Shown here: piece after piece, positions 16,361-26,119 of the stretch
How positions within the stretch are numbered: position 1 is the first letter of the stretch
Layout of the letters: each line of letters starts with the position of its first letter
Assembly: GCA_018646605.1 (NCBI GenBank)
Contig: JABGUL010000009.1
Location: forward strand, 1-33,025
Direction: 5' to 3'
DNA length: 33,025 nucleotides
Source of the DNA: Flavobacteriaceae bacterium
Lineage (GTDB): Bacteria; Bacteroidota; Bacteroidia; Flavobacteriales; Flavobacteriaceae
The notes under the pieces: model-generated
What the model saw: the letters and a program-made list of their open reading frames with translations, nothing else
What the model was told of the DNA's origin: nothing
Databases searched by the model: none
Program-made: the position numbers and the translations under genes

Positions 16361-16837
16361 ATGCAAAAAAAGACCTCTTTCACACTCAAAGAAGCTCAAA
16401 AAAAACTTGAGCACTACTGTGCTTATCAAGAACGATGTCATTTTGAAGTAGAACAAAAATTGAAAGAACTACAGATGATTCCTTCTGCACAAGAAGTGAT
16501 TATTTCTAAACTTATCGAAGAAAATTATTTGAATGAAAGCCGTTTTGCTCAAAGTTTTGCAAGAGGAAAATTTAGAATTAAAAAGTGGGGTAAACAACGG
16601 ATTATTAGAGAACTTAAAGGACGAAAAATATCCGATTACAACATCAAATTGGGGTTGAAAGAAATTTCAGCCTTGGACTACCAATCTACTTTCTATCATT
16701 TATTTGAAAAGCGCAAAGAAGCCGTAAGCAACTATTCTATCTCTATTCAAAAGAAAAAAATAATTGATTTTATGGTTTACAGAGGCTGGGAAACTCACCT
16801 TATTTATGATGCCCTAAGAGAAAATTTTCAAAACTGA
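16361..16837 (+). CDS. recX: Regulatory protein RecX
   Basis: A 158-residue helical protein of RecX length and pattern: three tandem three-helix repeats, with ALKEAQ-like opening FTLKEAQKKLEHYCAYQERCHFEVEQKL, the typical LIEENYLNESRFAQSFARGKFRIKKWGK and KGRKISDYNIKLGLKEI, and a final FMVYRGWETHLIYDAL. RecX binds RecA filaments and limits recombination and SOS induction. It is divergent from the HMA-MauE gene. Its 3' end overlaps that of the convergent receptor gene by 10 bp. No recA is in the window. Confidence 0.9.
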   Translation: MQKKTSFTLKEAQKKLEHYCAYQERCHFEVEQKLKELQMIPSAQEVIISKLIEENYLNESRFAQSFARGKFRIKKWGKQRIIRELKGRKISDYNIKLGLKEISALDYQSTFYHLFEKRKEAVSNYSISIQKKKIIDFMVYRGWETHLIYDALRENFQN

Positions 16838-18657
16838 TATTGTAAGGAAAATAATACATTCCTGCCAGGCATCGGTACTAAATTCGTTTCGTTATATTCT
16901 TCATTCAAAAGATTATGTACGGATGCTGTTACTTGAAAAGCATTCAAACTCCACTGTAAAGTGGCATCAAGAATGCGGTAACCATCCATAGAGGGTCTTT
17001 TTGCATATTTAAAGGCAGTAAACCAGTGTAATTTATCTGTAAACTGGGTTCTGTAACTTGAAGTAAAATGATGCTTTAAAGAATTAATACTATATCTAGA
17101 AAAATTAGCTTCCGTTTCTTTTAAATTATCTGTCAAATAAGTATATCCTAATTTTAGAGATTGTGGGGTTTTACCAATCAAAAAAGGATAATTGATCTCT
17201 GTTTCAAATCCTTTGGTATTGATACTTCTAATATTAGTCGCCTCCCACAAACTGTCTTCTGTAGCTTTCACATAATCAATTAAATTTTCTGAATTACGAT
17301 CAAAATAAGCAGCATAAAAAGTAAGGCTGTTAGATGTAAATCGAAGACCTAACTCTTTAGACAAAGCTTCCTCAGGTTTCAAATTAGAATTTCCTACCGT
17401 TGTTCTATCAGAATAATATAAGTCGGTATAGGTTGGGATACGATAAGTATATCCTACATTTCCATATAGTCTCCACTCTGAATTCACTTGGAATCCTATA
17501 TCAACGCCAGGATAAGCAAAATTTCCAAAATCAGAATATATGTTGACTGCAACACCAGGGGTGATATCTAACTTTTGATCCCAAAAAGCGAAACGCTGTT
17601 CTAAAAAGAAAGTAGCCAGCTGTCGAGAATGTATTCCCAAATTATTACTCGAAATAGAAACTCTAGAAAAATCAAAACCCACTCCTGTAGTCCCTAATTT
17701 TGATGCAACACTTACGTCTAGTGCTGAACCAACTTTGTGTGTAATGTGCCAATTTTCATAAACTTCTGGGTTGGCACGAATAAATAAATAGTGATCCTGT
17801 CCTCTCCTCCAATAGACCTTAGGCTTGAAAACCCAATTTCCCTTTTGTACTTTGGTTTGAATTGCTAGTAAACTTGCCTCAGTTTCTTCATATTGGTCTT
17901 TGGCCTCAGGGGAGGCATAAAATCCATTAGCACCAAATTTTCTACCATTAAAACTACCCAAAAGATCTAAGGGAAGTTTTTTATCAGTAAAAAGGCCTGC
18001 TTTTAAAAACACAGTATTGTTGTTTAAATCAGAATTAAACCGATATCCATCGGCTGAATTACGAGAAAAATGTGCAAGGAAATTTCCTTTTTCAGAAGTA
18101 GTTCTATAATTTAATTCTCCATGAATTTGTCCATAAGAACCACCCCTAATTTGAGCAGAACCACCAGTAGAAAACTGTTTTTTAGTCACAATATTAATTG
18201 CCCCTGTAAAAGCATTTTGACCAAAAACTCGTGCTGCAGGACCTTTTACAATTTCTATACGCTCTATTACCTCTATTGGGGGAAGAAAGTTTAATGTGTG
18301 ATGACCCGTTTGAGCATCATCCAATTTAATTCCATCTAACAATAAAAGGGTTTGATCAAAACCTCCTCCTCTGATATATAGATCGGCTTGTGTTCCAGCG
18401 ATCCCTCTTTGACGAATATCAATTCCTGCTATTTGTTGTAATGCGGTGACTACCGTCAATGCACCACTAGATTTTAATTCTTGACTAGAAATCAAATGAA
18501 GGGTTCTTGAATTTTCTGAAAAGTCTAAATCAATCCTTGAAGAAGAAACAACAACTTCTTTCAAAAATTGTTTATTAACTAAGCTATCTAGTTGTGCTTC
18601 TAATCTTACAAGAAAGAATAAAAAAAATGCCAGCCATTGAATGGGAATGGTTTTCAT
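16828..18657 (-). CDS. TonB-dependent receptor, BtuB-like
   Basis: A 609-residue outer-membrane receptor with a signal peptide (to about RLEAQ). The plug domain (about 30-160) has the family motifs ADLYIRGGGFDQTLLLLDGIKLDD and IEVIERIEIVKGPAARVFGQNAFTGAINIVTKK. The barrel ends in aromatic LFSLQYQF. There is no N-terminal carboxypeptidase-like domain and no partner SusD gene. The compact size and RGGGFDQTL plug resemble BtuB/vitamin B12 or iron-chelate receptors, but no ligand is proven and I see no obvious riboswitch upstream. The start is only 28 bp after atpC with no terminator between, so it may be transcribed with atpD-atpC. Confidence 0.88.
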   Translation of the reverse strand: MKTIPIQWLAFFLFFLVRLEAQLDSLVNKQFLKEVVVSSSRIDLDFSENSRTLHLISSQELKSSGALTVVTALQQIAGIDIRQRGIAGTQADLYIRGGGFDQTLLLLDGIKLDDAQTGHHTLNFLPPIEVIERIEIVKGPAARVFGQNAFTGAINIVTKKQFSTGGSAQIRGGSYGQIHGELNYRTTSEKGNFLAHFSRNSADGYRFNSDLNNNTVFLKAGLFTDKKLPLDLLGSFNGRKFGANGFYASPEAKDQYEETEASLLAIQTKVQKGNWVFKPKVYWRRGQDHYLFIRANPEVYENWHITHKVGSALDVSVASKLGTTGVGFDFSRVSISSNNLGIHSRQLATFFLEQRFAFWDQKLDITPGVAVNIYSDFGNFAYPGVDIGFQVNSEWRLYGNVGYTYRIPTYTDLYYSDRTTVGNSNLKPEEALSKELGLRFTSNSLTFYAAYFDRNSENLIDYVKATEDSLWEATNIRSINTKGFETEINYPFLIGKTPQSLKLGYTYLTDNLKETEANFSRYSINSLKHHFTSSYRTQFTDKLHWFTAFKYAKRPSMDGYRILDATLQWSLNAFQVTASVHNLLNEEYNETNLVPMPGRNVLFSLQYQF

Positions 18658-18685
18658 TTGATAAAAATATGGGGTTGAAACTCTA

Positions 18686-18961
18686 TTAGTCTGTCAACAA
18701 AATAACTTTGTTGTCTCTCATTTCTAGCGCTCCTGATTGGATTTCAAAAAAGGTAAAGTTCCCTTCTTGAGAAAATAAACCCTTATTGGCATCATCTAGC
18801 TTAAGTTTACCTTGAATCTTAACTTGCCCTTTTGTTAATGTAGAAACGATAGGTGCATGATTATTCAATACTTGGAAAGATCCTGATGCACCAGGAACCG
18901 TTAAACTTTCTACTTCACCACTAAATAATTTAACTTCGGGAGATACAATTTCTAGGTACAT
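18686..18961 (-). CDS. atpC: F1 ATP synthase epsilon subunit, short form
   Basis: A 91-residue epsilon subunit: MYLEIVSPEVKLFSGEVESLTVPGASGSFQVLNNHAPIVSTL. It consists of the N-terminal beta-sandwich only. The C-terminal helical pair of E. coli epsilon (139 residues), which inhibits ATP hydrolysis, is missing, as usual in Bacteroidota. It is 3 bp from atpD. The other atp genes are not in the window. Confidence 0.95.
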   Translation of the reverse strand: MYLEIVSPEVKLFSGEVESLTVPGASGSFQVLNNHAPIVSTLTKGQVKIQGKLKLDDANKGLFSQEGNFTFFEIQSGALEMRDNKVILLTD

Positions 18962-18964
18962 AAC

Positions 18965-20590
<1,626 letters not shown>

Positions 20591-21709
20591 TCAAAACCCT
20601 TTTAGAGCCGCTAATTGATCTACATGATAATTGTAGTCACCAAAAAGTTGCTGAGCCACTCGTGCCCGTTTCAGATAAAACCCAATATTTGCATCATCAG
20701 TCACTCCAATTCCACCGTGCATTTGAATAGCTTCATTAGTAACCATCTTAACTGTTTTTCCCAATTTAGCTTTTGCTAAGTGGGCATACCGTTTGGCATT
20801 AGCATCTTTTTCATCTATTGCCTGCAATGCTTTTAAAACTATTGATTTACATAATTCTATTTCCGAAAACATTATCGCAGCCCGATGCTGCAATGCCTGA
20901 TAAGTACCAATAATGACTCCAAACTGACTTCGTTCTTTCAAATACTGAATGGTAATTTCAAATGCTTCTTGACATATCCCTAATAATTCAGCAGCTACAC
21001 CAGAATAGGCAATGGTCATTAACTCGTCTAACATACGACTTCCATCCAATTGAATGTTAAGTTTATTTTCAGCACTTACTACTACTTTATCAAAAGTAAT
21101 ATCGGCGTAAGTACCTGAATCCATGAGTATATTTTTGGAAATATTTACCCCTTCTAAATCTGCTTTCACTAAAAATATACTAATCGCTTTATCTATTTCA
21201 GAAACAACAACAAAATGACTCGCTGTAGTGCCGTCTATTACCATTGTTTTTGTTCCGTCAATCACATAATTTTCCCCTTCTGGAACTGCCTTTGTTTGAA
21301 AAGAAGTTGTTTTATGGTATTTTCCTTCCTGCAGTGCCAAAGTTAGTTGAGTTGATCCCTCAATTAAACCGGGAAAAATTTTAGCTTTTAAAACCTTATT
21401 GTCTGATATTCTGAGTGCTGATGCTCCTAAAAGGATTGAGGATATAAGAGGAGATTTAGATAAATTTCTTCCCGTTTCTTCTAAAATTTGACCTAAACCT
21501 ACATGTCCAAAATCTAAACCATTATACCTTTCGGGTATGGTCAAGGCAGTCCAACCCAAAGAAGCTATCTCCCTCCATAAATTTGAGTCAAAAGTCATGT
21601 ACCCTTGATCACGAAGAGCTCTCATTTCATTTACAGGGGCCTTAGCTTTTAGGAGTTCTGCGGCAGAATCCTTGAGCATTTTTTGTTCTTCTGTTATAAT
21701 TAATGCCAT
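20591..21709 (-). CDS. Acyl-CoA dehydrogenase-fold subunit, probably non-catalytic
   Basis: A 372-residue member of the acyl-CoA dehydrogenase family with all three domains (LGWTALTIPERYNGLDFGHVG; beta domain around 120-215; C-terminal YLKERSQFGVIIGTYQALQHRAA and the FAD-binding MHGGIGVTDDANIGFYLKRA). Both usual base positions lack Glu: the isovaleryl-CoA dehydrogenase-type position aligns with Ala234 (TIAYSG), and the MCAD-type YEGT position reads FGDY. It follows the 394-residue dehydrogenase after 7 bp. Together they match the alpha-beta dehydrogenases known from mycobacterial sterol side-chain catabolism (FadE26-FadE27 type), where one subunit supplies the base. The complex is inferred. 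It is the last gene of the cluster. Confidence 0.88.
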   Translation of the reverse strand: MALIITEEQKMLKDSAAELLKAKAPVNEMRALRDQGYMTFDSNLWREIASLGWTALTIPERYNGLDFGHVGLGQILEETGRNLSKSPLISSILLGASALRISDNKVLKAKIFPGLIEGSTQLTLALQEGKYHKTTSFQTKAVPEGENYVIDGTKTMVIDGTTASHFVVVSEIDKAISIFLVKADLEGVNISKNILMDSGTYADITFDKVVVSAENKLNIQLDGSRMLDELMTIAYSGVAAELLGICQEAFEITIQYLKERSQFGVIIGTYQALQHRAAIMFSEIELCKSIVLKALQAIDEKDANAKRYAHLAKAKLGKTVKMVTNEAIQMHGGIGVTDDANIGFYLKRARVAQQLFGDYNYHVDQLAALKGF

Positions 21710-21716
21710 GTTTTTT

Positions 21717-22901
21717 TTATTTAGTGGGTAAGCCCAAAATGAGTTTAGAAATAATATTTAATTGGATTTCTGACGTTCCTCCTTCAATCGAATTCCCTTT
21801 TGAACGACAAAACTTTCGCGCTAAGTCGCCATCTGATTTTTCATTTTCCTCCCAAATTAAGGAGTCTGTTCCAGTTACAGCCATCAATAATTCCTGCCTT
21901 TTAATATTTAGCTCGGTTCCATAATACTTGAAAAACGAAGACAATGCCCCTGAATTATTCCCGGTTTTAGCTTCATCAGTAATGCGTTGAATAGTTAATT
22001 CAAAAATTTCTTCATCTATTTCAAAATCAGAAATTTGACTTCTTAACACACCATCAGAAATCAATCCTTTTGAATTTATTGGAAGATTTTCAATCGCAAC
22101 TTCATGAACTTCTTTCCGGATGTCTGTTTCTCCAATTCCTCCTATCATTTGTCGCTCATGGGTCAATAAGAATTTGGCAATATTCCAGCCTTCATTCAAT
22201 GTGCCTATTAAATTTTCTTTTGGCACTTTTACCCCATCAAAAAAAGTTTCGCAAAAAGGAGATTTTCCGCTAATTAGTTTTATTGGTCTGGTACTCACTC
22301 CCTCAGAAGCCATATCAATAAGAATAAAGCTAATCCCAGCATGTTTTGTTGCTTCGAAATCGGTACGTACTAAACAGAATATCCAATCCGATTTATCAGC
22401 ATAAGAAGTCCAAACTTTGGACCCAGTAATTTCATAATGATCCCCCTTTTCTAACGCTTTAGTTTGTAGACTAGCCAAATCACTCCCAGCATTAGGCTCA
22501 CTATACCCTTGACACCACCATATTTTACCTTCAACAATTTGAGGTAAGTAATGTAACTTTTGCTCTTCTGTAGCAAACTTCAAAAGTGCGGGACCCAACA
22601 TTGAAATCCCAAAACTATACAAAGGTTTTCTGCAGCCTAAACGAGTCATCTCTTGAGTTAAAATATTATTTTCTTCAGGGGTCAACCCCCCTCCACCATA
22701 TTTCTCCTCCCAATAAGGAACTATCCATCTCTTTTCAAGCATTTTTTCAAACCAAATCTTTTGGTCTTGAGTAGTAAAGATTGCATTCCGCCCTCCCCAA
22801 TAAACATCAAAAGGATCTTTAACAGGCTGTCGCATACTATGTGGACAGTTAGCTTCTAACCAAACTCTTGTTGCTGTTCTAAAGTCACTTAAATCATTCA
22901 T
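21717..22901 (-). CDS. Acyl-CoA dehydrogenase, probable catalytic subunit of a pair
   Basis: A 394-residue FAD enzyme that forms 2-enoyl-CoA. Motifs: WCQGYSEPNAGSDLASLQ (129-146), ITGSKVWTSYADKSDW (158-173) in the flavin/acyl site, and SIEGGTSEIQLNII near the C-terminus. Glu249 in LLTHERQ aligns with the isovaleryl-CoA dehydrogenase/FadE26-type base on the helix before the C-terminal domain, whereas the MCAD base position is Gly. The N-terminus (ATRVWLEANCPHSMR, then WFEKMLEKRWIVPYWEEKYGG) is of the FadE family acting on large or branched acyl-CoAs. It lies between the kinase (9 bp) and the Glu-less dehydrogenase (7 bp), so a heteromer is likely. Confidence 0.9.
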   Translation of the reverse strand: MNDLSDFRTATRVWLEANCPHSMRQPVKDPFDVYWGGRNAIFTTQDQKIWFEKMLEKRWIVPYWEEKYGGGGLTPEENNILTQEMTRLGCRKPLYSFGISMLGPALLKFATEEQKLHYLPQIVEGKIWWCQGYSEPNAGSDLASLQTKALEKGDHYEITGSKVWTSYADKSDWIFCLVRTDFEATKHAGISFILIDMASEGVSTRPIKLISGKSPFCETFFDGVKVPKENLIGTLNEGWNIAKFLLTHERQMIGGIGETDIRKEVHEVAIENLPINSKGLISDGVLRSQISDFEIDEEIFELTIQRITDEAKTGNNSGALSSFFKYYGTELNIKRQELLMAVTGTDSLIWEENEKSDGDLARKFCRSKGNSIEGGTSEIQLNIISKLILGLPTK

Positions 22902-22910
22902 CTATAAGTA

Positions 22911-23984
22911 TTAAAATAAGTTTTCAATTTTGTTTTTTTGAAATGCTTGTAACCCCATTTTTCCATAGTTAATAACTGCCTGGTCTAGATTTTTAAAACG
23001 AGCATCAGTAGTAAAACCATTATTGTATCTATAAAAAATTTGTTGGATAATCACTGTGATTTTAAACAATCCAAAAACGTAATAAAATGTAATATTGTCC
23101 ATGGGAAGATTTGTGATTTGAGCATATTTATGCACCAATTCACTACGTGATAAATTACCTTTTTCAATACTAATATTCATATTACTTTTCTTCATGAAAT
23201 CAGGATCTGACTCTTGAATCCAATAACCTAAGGTAGTCCCTAAATCCATTAATGGATCGCCAATTGTAGCCATTTCCCAGTCTAACACTCCTTTAATATT
23301 CAATTTATCGTCTTGAGAAAAGATGATATTGTCGTACTTAAAATCATTATGGATAAAAGCAGTGTGGTTTTTTTTAGGAATGTTTTTATTAAGCCAAGTG
23401 TATACCTTTTCTATCGTTTCTATATCGGCTGTTTTTGCATTGATGTAGCGCTTGGTCCAACCTTCCACCTGACGTTTGACATAACCGTCGGGACGTCCTA
23501 AATTCTCGAGTCCAACGGAATGATAATCTAGGGCATGAATTTCTGCAAAAGTAGTTACAAATTCATTGGACAACATCTGCATTTGAGCTGGTGCTGGAAG
23601 TTGTTCTTTGGGAGTATGCCCACGAAAAATCACTCCTTGTAATCGCTCCATAATGTAAAAAGGAGCATCAATAACAGATAAATCGTCACAAAACAAATAT
23701 GTCCTAGGAATCTTTGGATAAATAGGTTGGAGTCCAGAAAGTATTTTAAACTCTCTCCCCATATCATGCCCAGATTTTATTTTAGCGCCATGAGGGGGAC
23801 GTCTAAGTACAAACTCTTGATTGTCCCAACGTAATAAATAAGTTAAATTAGAATATCCTGCTGGGAATTGAAGCACCTCAAAATTAGAATTAGGTAATTC
23901 CATTTTACTTCTTAGATATGTCTCCAAAGAAGAAACATCCAAGGTTTGTCCTGTTCTTATTTGTCCTGCCTTATCACGCTTCAT
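22911..23984 (-). CDS. APH-fold phosphotransferase, ACAD10/11 N-domain type
   Basis: A 357-residue aminoglycoside-phosphotransferase-like kinase. The Brenner motif HNDFKYDN (His212, Asp214 as base, Asn219) and the metal-binding LDWEMATIGDPLMDL (Asp235) are intact. The N-lobe has FPAGYSNLTYLLRW and the nucleotide-site sequence FVLRRPPHG-x10-GREFKIL. This is the subgroup forming the kinase half of mammalian ACAD10/ACAD11 and including LvaA, which phosphorylates 4-hydroxyacyl-CoA. It sits between two acyl-CoA dehydrogenase genes, which argues for an acyl-CoA substrate rather than an antibiotic. It is 155 bp downstream of the ACAD10/11-type dehydrogenase and 9 bp upstream of the next. The exact substrate is unknown. 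Confidence 0.88.
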   Translation of the reverse strand: MKRDKAGQIRTGQTLDVSSLETYLRSKMELPNSNFEVLQFPAGYSNLTYLLRWDNQEFVLRRPPHGAKIKSGHDMGREFKILSGLQPIYPKIPRTYLFCDDLSVIDAPFYIMERLQGVIFRGHTPKEQLPAPAQMQMLSNEFVTTFAEIHALDYHSVGLENLGRPDGYVKRQVEGWTKRYINAKTADIETIEKVYTWLNKNIPKKNHTAFIHNDFKYDNIIFSQDDKLNIKGVLDWEMATIGDPLMDLGTTLGYWIQESDPDFMKKSNMNISIEKGNLSRSELVHKYAQITNLPMDNITFYYVFGLFKITVIIQQIFYRYNNGFTTDARFKNLDQAVINYGKMGLQAFQKNKIENLF

Positions 23985-24139
23985 TACTGCTTTAATTATT
24001 ATTTATAATTATATGATAATATGATTTTTATATTTGTTAACCTCAATTTTTTATTTAAATAAAAATAATCGTTATTTAGTTTTAATTGATCCCCTTATTA
24101 TATCCATTTTATATCCCTGAGAAAAAAATATCAATTCTC

Positions 24140-25321
24140 TTACTTGTTAGTGTATTTTTTTAAAATACTTCTTGCCAAACGACTTTTATGAACCTCATCT
24201 GCGCCGTCATAAATTCGAGCAGCTCTTTCATGACGATAATATAACGACAATATGGTGTCATCTGTTACCCCTTTTGCACCATGTACTTGAATTGCGCAAT
24301 CCACCACTTTCTGAAGTACTTGAGCACAATAAAATTTAATGATAGAAATCTCAGAGCGTGTTTCATAAGCACCTTGTACATCAATCTTATGTGCAGCATC
24401 CTGCACAAGTAATCGAGCTGCATTAATTTCTGCTCTACATTCAGAAATCCAGTTTTGAATGGTTTGCTTTTCACCTAACATAACCCCTTCTGCTATTTCA
24501 CGAGAGACCGCTCTCTGGCACATTAAATCAAAAGCGCGTTCACACATTCCAATCCAACGCATACAATGATGAATACGCCCAGGGCCTAATCGCTTTTGAG
24601 CAATGGTAAATCCCTCACCGTCACCTCCAAGGACATTAGATAACGGAACTTTAACTTCATGAAATTTGATTTCTGCATGACTTTCCCAGCCGCTGCTAGA
24701 ATGTCCCATAATAGATACATTTCTAACAAATTCTACTCCTTCAGTGCTCGTTGGAACGATCACCTGACTTGCTTTTTTATGTGGATTTTTTCCTTCAGGG
24801 TCGGTCACAAGCATAACTATGGCAAAAGTTGCACCATCAAAACCGGACGTAAACCATTTATGCCCATTGATTACATAGTTGCCGTTTTCTTTTGTGGCTA
24901 TAGTTCCCATTTTAACTGGATTAGATCCGGCATGGTCGGGTTCAGTCATTGCGAAACAACTTCTTATTTCACCTTTTAAAAGAGGGTATAAATAAGTTTC
25001 TTTTTGATGATCAGTTCCAAACTCAATAAGAATTTCCATGTTCCCTGCATCTGGCGCTTGACAATTTAAGCAATAATGCCCGTAGGGACTTGCGCCTAAG
25101 ATTTCACTTACTTCTCCATGCTGGGCATTTGTTAATCCCAATCCACCATAGGCCGTAGGAATCTGAGGAAGCCAAAGTCCTTCTGACTTAGCTTTATTTC
25201 TAAGTTCCTTTAGCTTAGGTAATTTTTCCTCCCATTCAACATTAAGAATCCAAGGTTCAAGAGTAAGTAATTCCTCTTTTACAAAGATTTTCGTCTTCTT
25301 TTTTATCTCTTCAAAATCCAT
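24140..25321 (-). CDS. Acyl-CoA dehydrogenase of the ACAD10/11 type
   Basis: A 393-residue acyl-CoA dehydrogenase-fold flavoprotein. Motifs: CFAMTEPDHAGSNPVKMGT, VINGHKWFTSGFDGATFAIV, and a FAD-binding C-terminus VHGAKGVTDDTILSLYYRHERA. The distinctive end is RIYDGADEVHKSRLAR (Asp372, Glu376, His378), matching the xDGPDEVH signature of ACAD10/ACAD11 rather than the YEGT of classical dehydrogenases. In that family the enzyme acts on 4-phosphorylated acyl-CoA and eliminates phosphate. The kinase that would make such a substrate is the next gene downstream. It starts 9 bp after the crotonase gene. A plain dehydrogenase role remains possible. Confidence 0.9.
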   Translation of the reverse strand: MDFEEIKKKTKIFVKEELLTLEPWILNVEWEEKLPKLKELRNKAKSEGLWLPQIPTAYGGLGLTNAQHGEVSEILGASPYGHYCLNCQAPDAGNMEILIEFGTDHQKETYLYPLLKGEIRSCFAMTEPDHAGSNPVKMGTIATKENGNYVINGHKWFTSGFDGATFAIVMLVTDPEGKNPHKKASQVIVPTSTEGVEFVRNVSIMGHSSSGWESHAEIKFHEVKVPLSNVLGGDGEGFTIAQKRLGPGRIHHCMRWIGMCERAFDLMCQRAVSREIAEGVMLGEKQTIQNWISECRAEINAARLLVQDAAHKIDVQGAYETRSEISIIKFYCAQVLQKVVDCAIQVHGAKGVTDDTILSLYYRHERAARIYDGADEVHKSRLARSILKKYTNK

Positions 25322-25330
25322 TTTAAAATA

Positions 25331-26113
25331 TTATTTACCTAAAAAGTTGGGTTTTCTTTTTTCTAAAAAAGCAGTTACCCCTTCTTTTAAATCATGACTT
25401 TTAAATGCAGCAACTTGTTTTCTTGCCTCAAAAGCAATAGCCTCATTTAAACTATGGTTTATTGCATAAAACATGTCTTCCTTTGCTATTCCTATGGCAA
25501 GTGTTGCTCCTTTAGCAAGTTCTTCTGCCCATTGTTTTGCATTATTTAAAAGCTCTTCTTGAGGAACGATCCTATTGGTAAGCCCCAAGGCCAGACATTC
25601 TGTTCCACTAACTTTTTTACCACTTGTAGCAATTTCTAAGGCTCGACTATAGCCTACTTGTCTAGCAAGTAGCCAACTAGCTCCTCCATCTGGACCTAAG
25701 CCAATGTTTACAAAGGCATATAAAATGCCACTTTCAGCACTCATTACTCTAAAATCACATGCCAAAGCAAAAGCAGCGCCTACTCCTGCAGCAGTACCAT
25801 TTATTGCTCCTATAATTGGTTTTTTTAAAGTAAAAAATTGGTTCATTAAAGGTTGGTATTGATCAATAATATATTGACTTCTTTCTTCTGCTGTGGCATT
25901 ATCACTAAACACAGACATATCAGCTCCTGCACAGAAACCTCTGCCTGAACCTGTTAGTACAACAGCTCTAATTGAATCATCGTTTTCGCATTTAGTCAAA
26001 GCAGATGAAATTCCATCAACTAAATCTTGATTGACCGCATTGTAACGATCGGGTCGGTTTAAGGTGATGGTAGCAACTCCTTTATTTGCTTCAAATAATA
26101 CTGCGTTTTCCAT
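25331..26113 (-). CDS. Crotonase-fold enoyl-CoA isomerase/hydratase family protein
   Basis: A 260-residue crotonase-fold enzyme. CoA-binding and oxyanion-hole segments are present (GRGFCAGADMSVF at 58-70; GTAAGVGAAFALACDFRV at 106-123). Neither hydratase glutamate is kept: the position of rat crotonase Glu144 is Ala114 and that of Glu164 is Val135. Instead there is Asp142 in NIGLGPDGGASWLL, as in PaaG-like isomerases. An isomerase moving a double bond (3-enoyl to 2-enoyl-CoA) is thus more likely than a hydratase; the MaoC protein 6 bp upstream can supply hydration. It precedes the ACAD10/11-type gene by 9 bp. Confidence 0.88.
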   Translation of the reverse strand: MENAVLFEANKGVATITLNRPDRYNAVNQDLVDGISSALTKCENDDSIRAVVLTGSGRGFCAGADMSVFSDNATAEERSQYIIDQYQPLMNQFFTLKKPIIGAINGTAAGVGAAFALACDFRVMSAESGILYAFVNIGLGPDGGASWLLARQVGYSRALEIATSGKKVSGTECLALGLTNRIVPQEELLNNAKQWAEELAKGATLAIGIAKEDMFYAINHSLNEAIAFEARKQVAAFKSHDLKEGVTAFLEKRKPNFLGK

Positions 26114-26119
26114 AATTGA

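Noticed and set aside
22911-23984. Aminoglycoside resistance kinase
   Set aside because: The fold is APH-like, but the sequence type (FVLRRPPHG, HNDFKYDN, LDWEMATIGDPLMDL) and the dehydrogenase neighbours fit the ACAD10/11-associated kinases, not antibiotic phosphotransferases.
24029-24036. TATATTTG on the plus strand, an exact -7 box match
   Set aside because: No plus-strand gene follows it; it would only drive transcription antisense to the ACAD10/11-type gene. Such boxes arise by chance in AT-rich DNA.
24048-24065. Perfect 18-bp palindrome TTTTTATTTAAATAAAAA between the ACAD10/11-type gene and the kinase gene
   Set aside because: It is A and T only within a very AT-rich spacer, so the stem would be weak and chance is likely. 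It could mildly reduce read-through but I would not call it a terminator.
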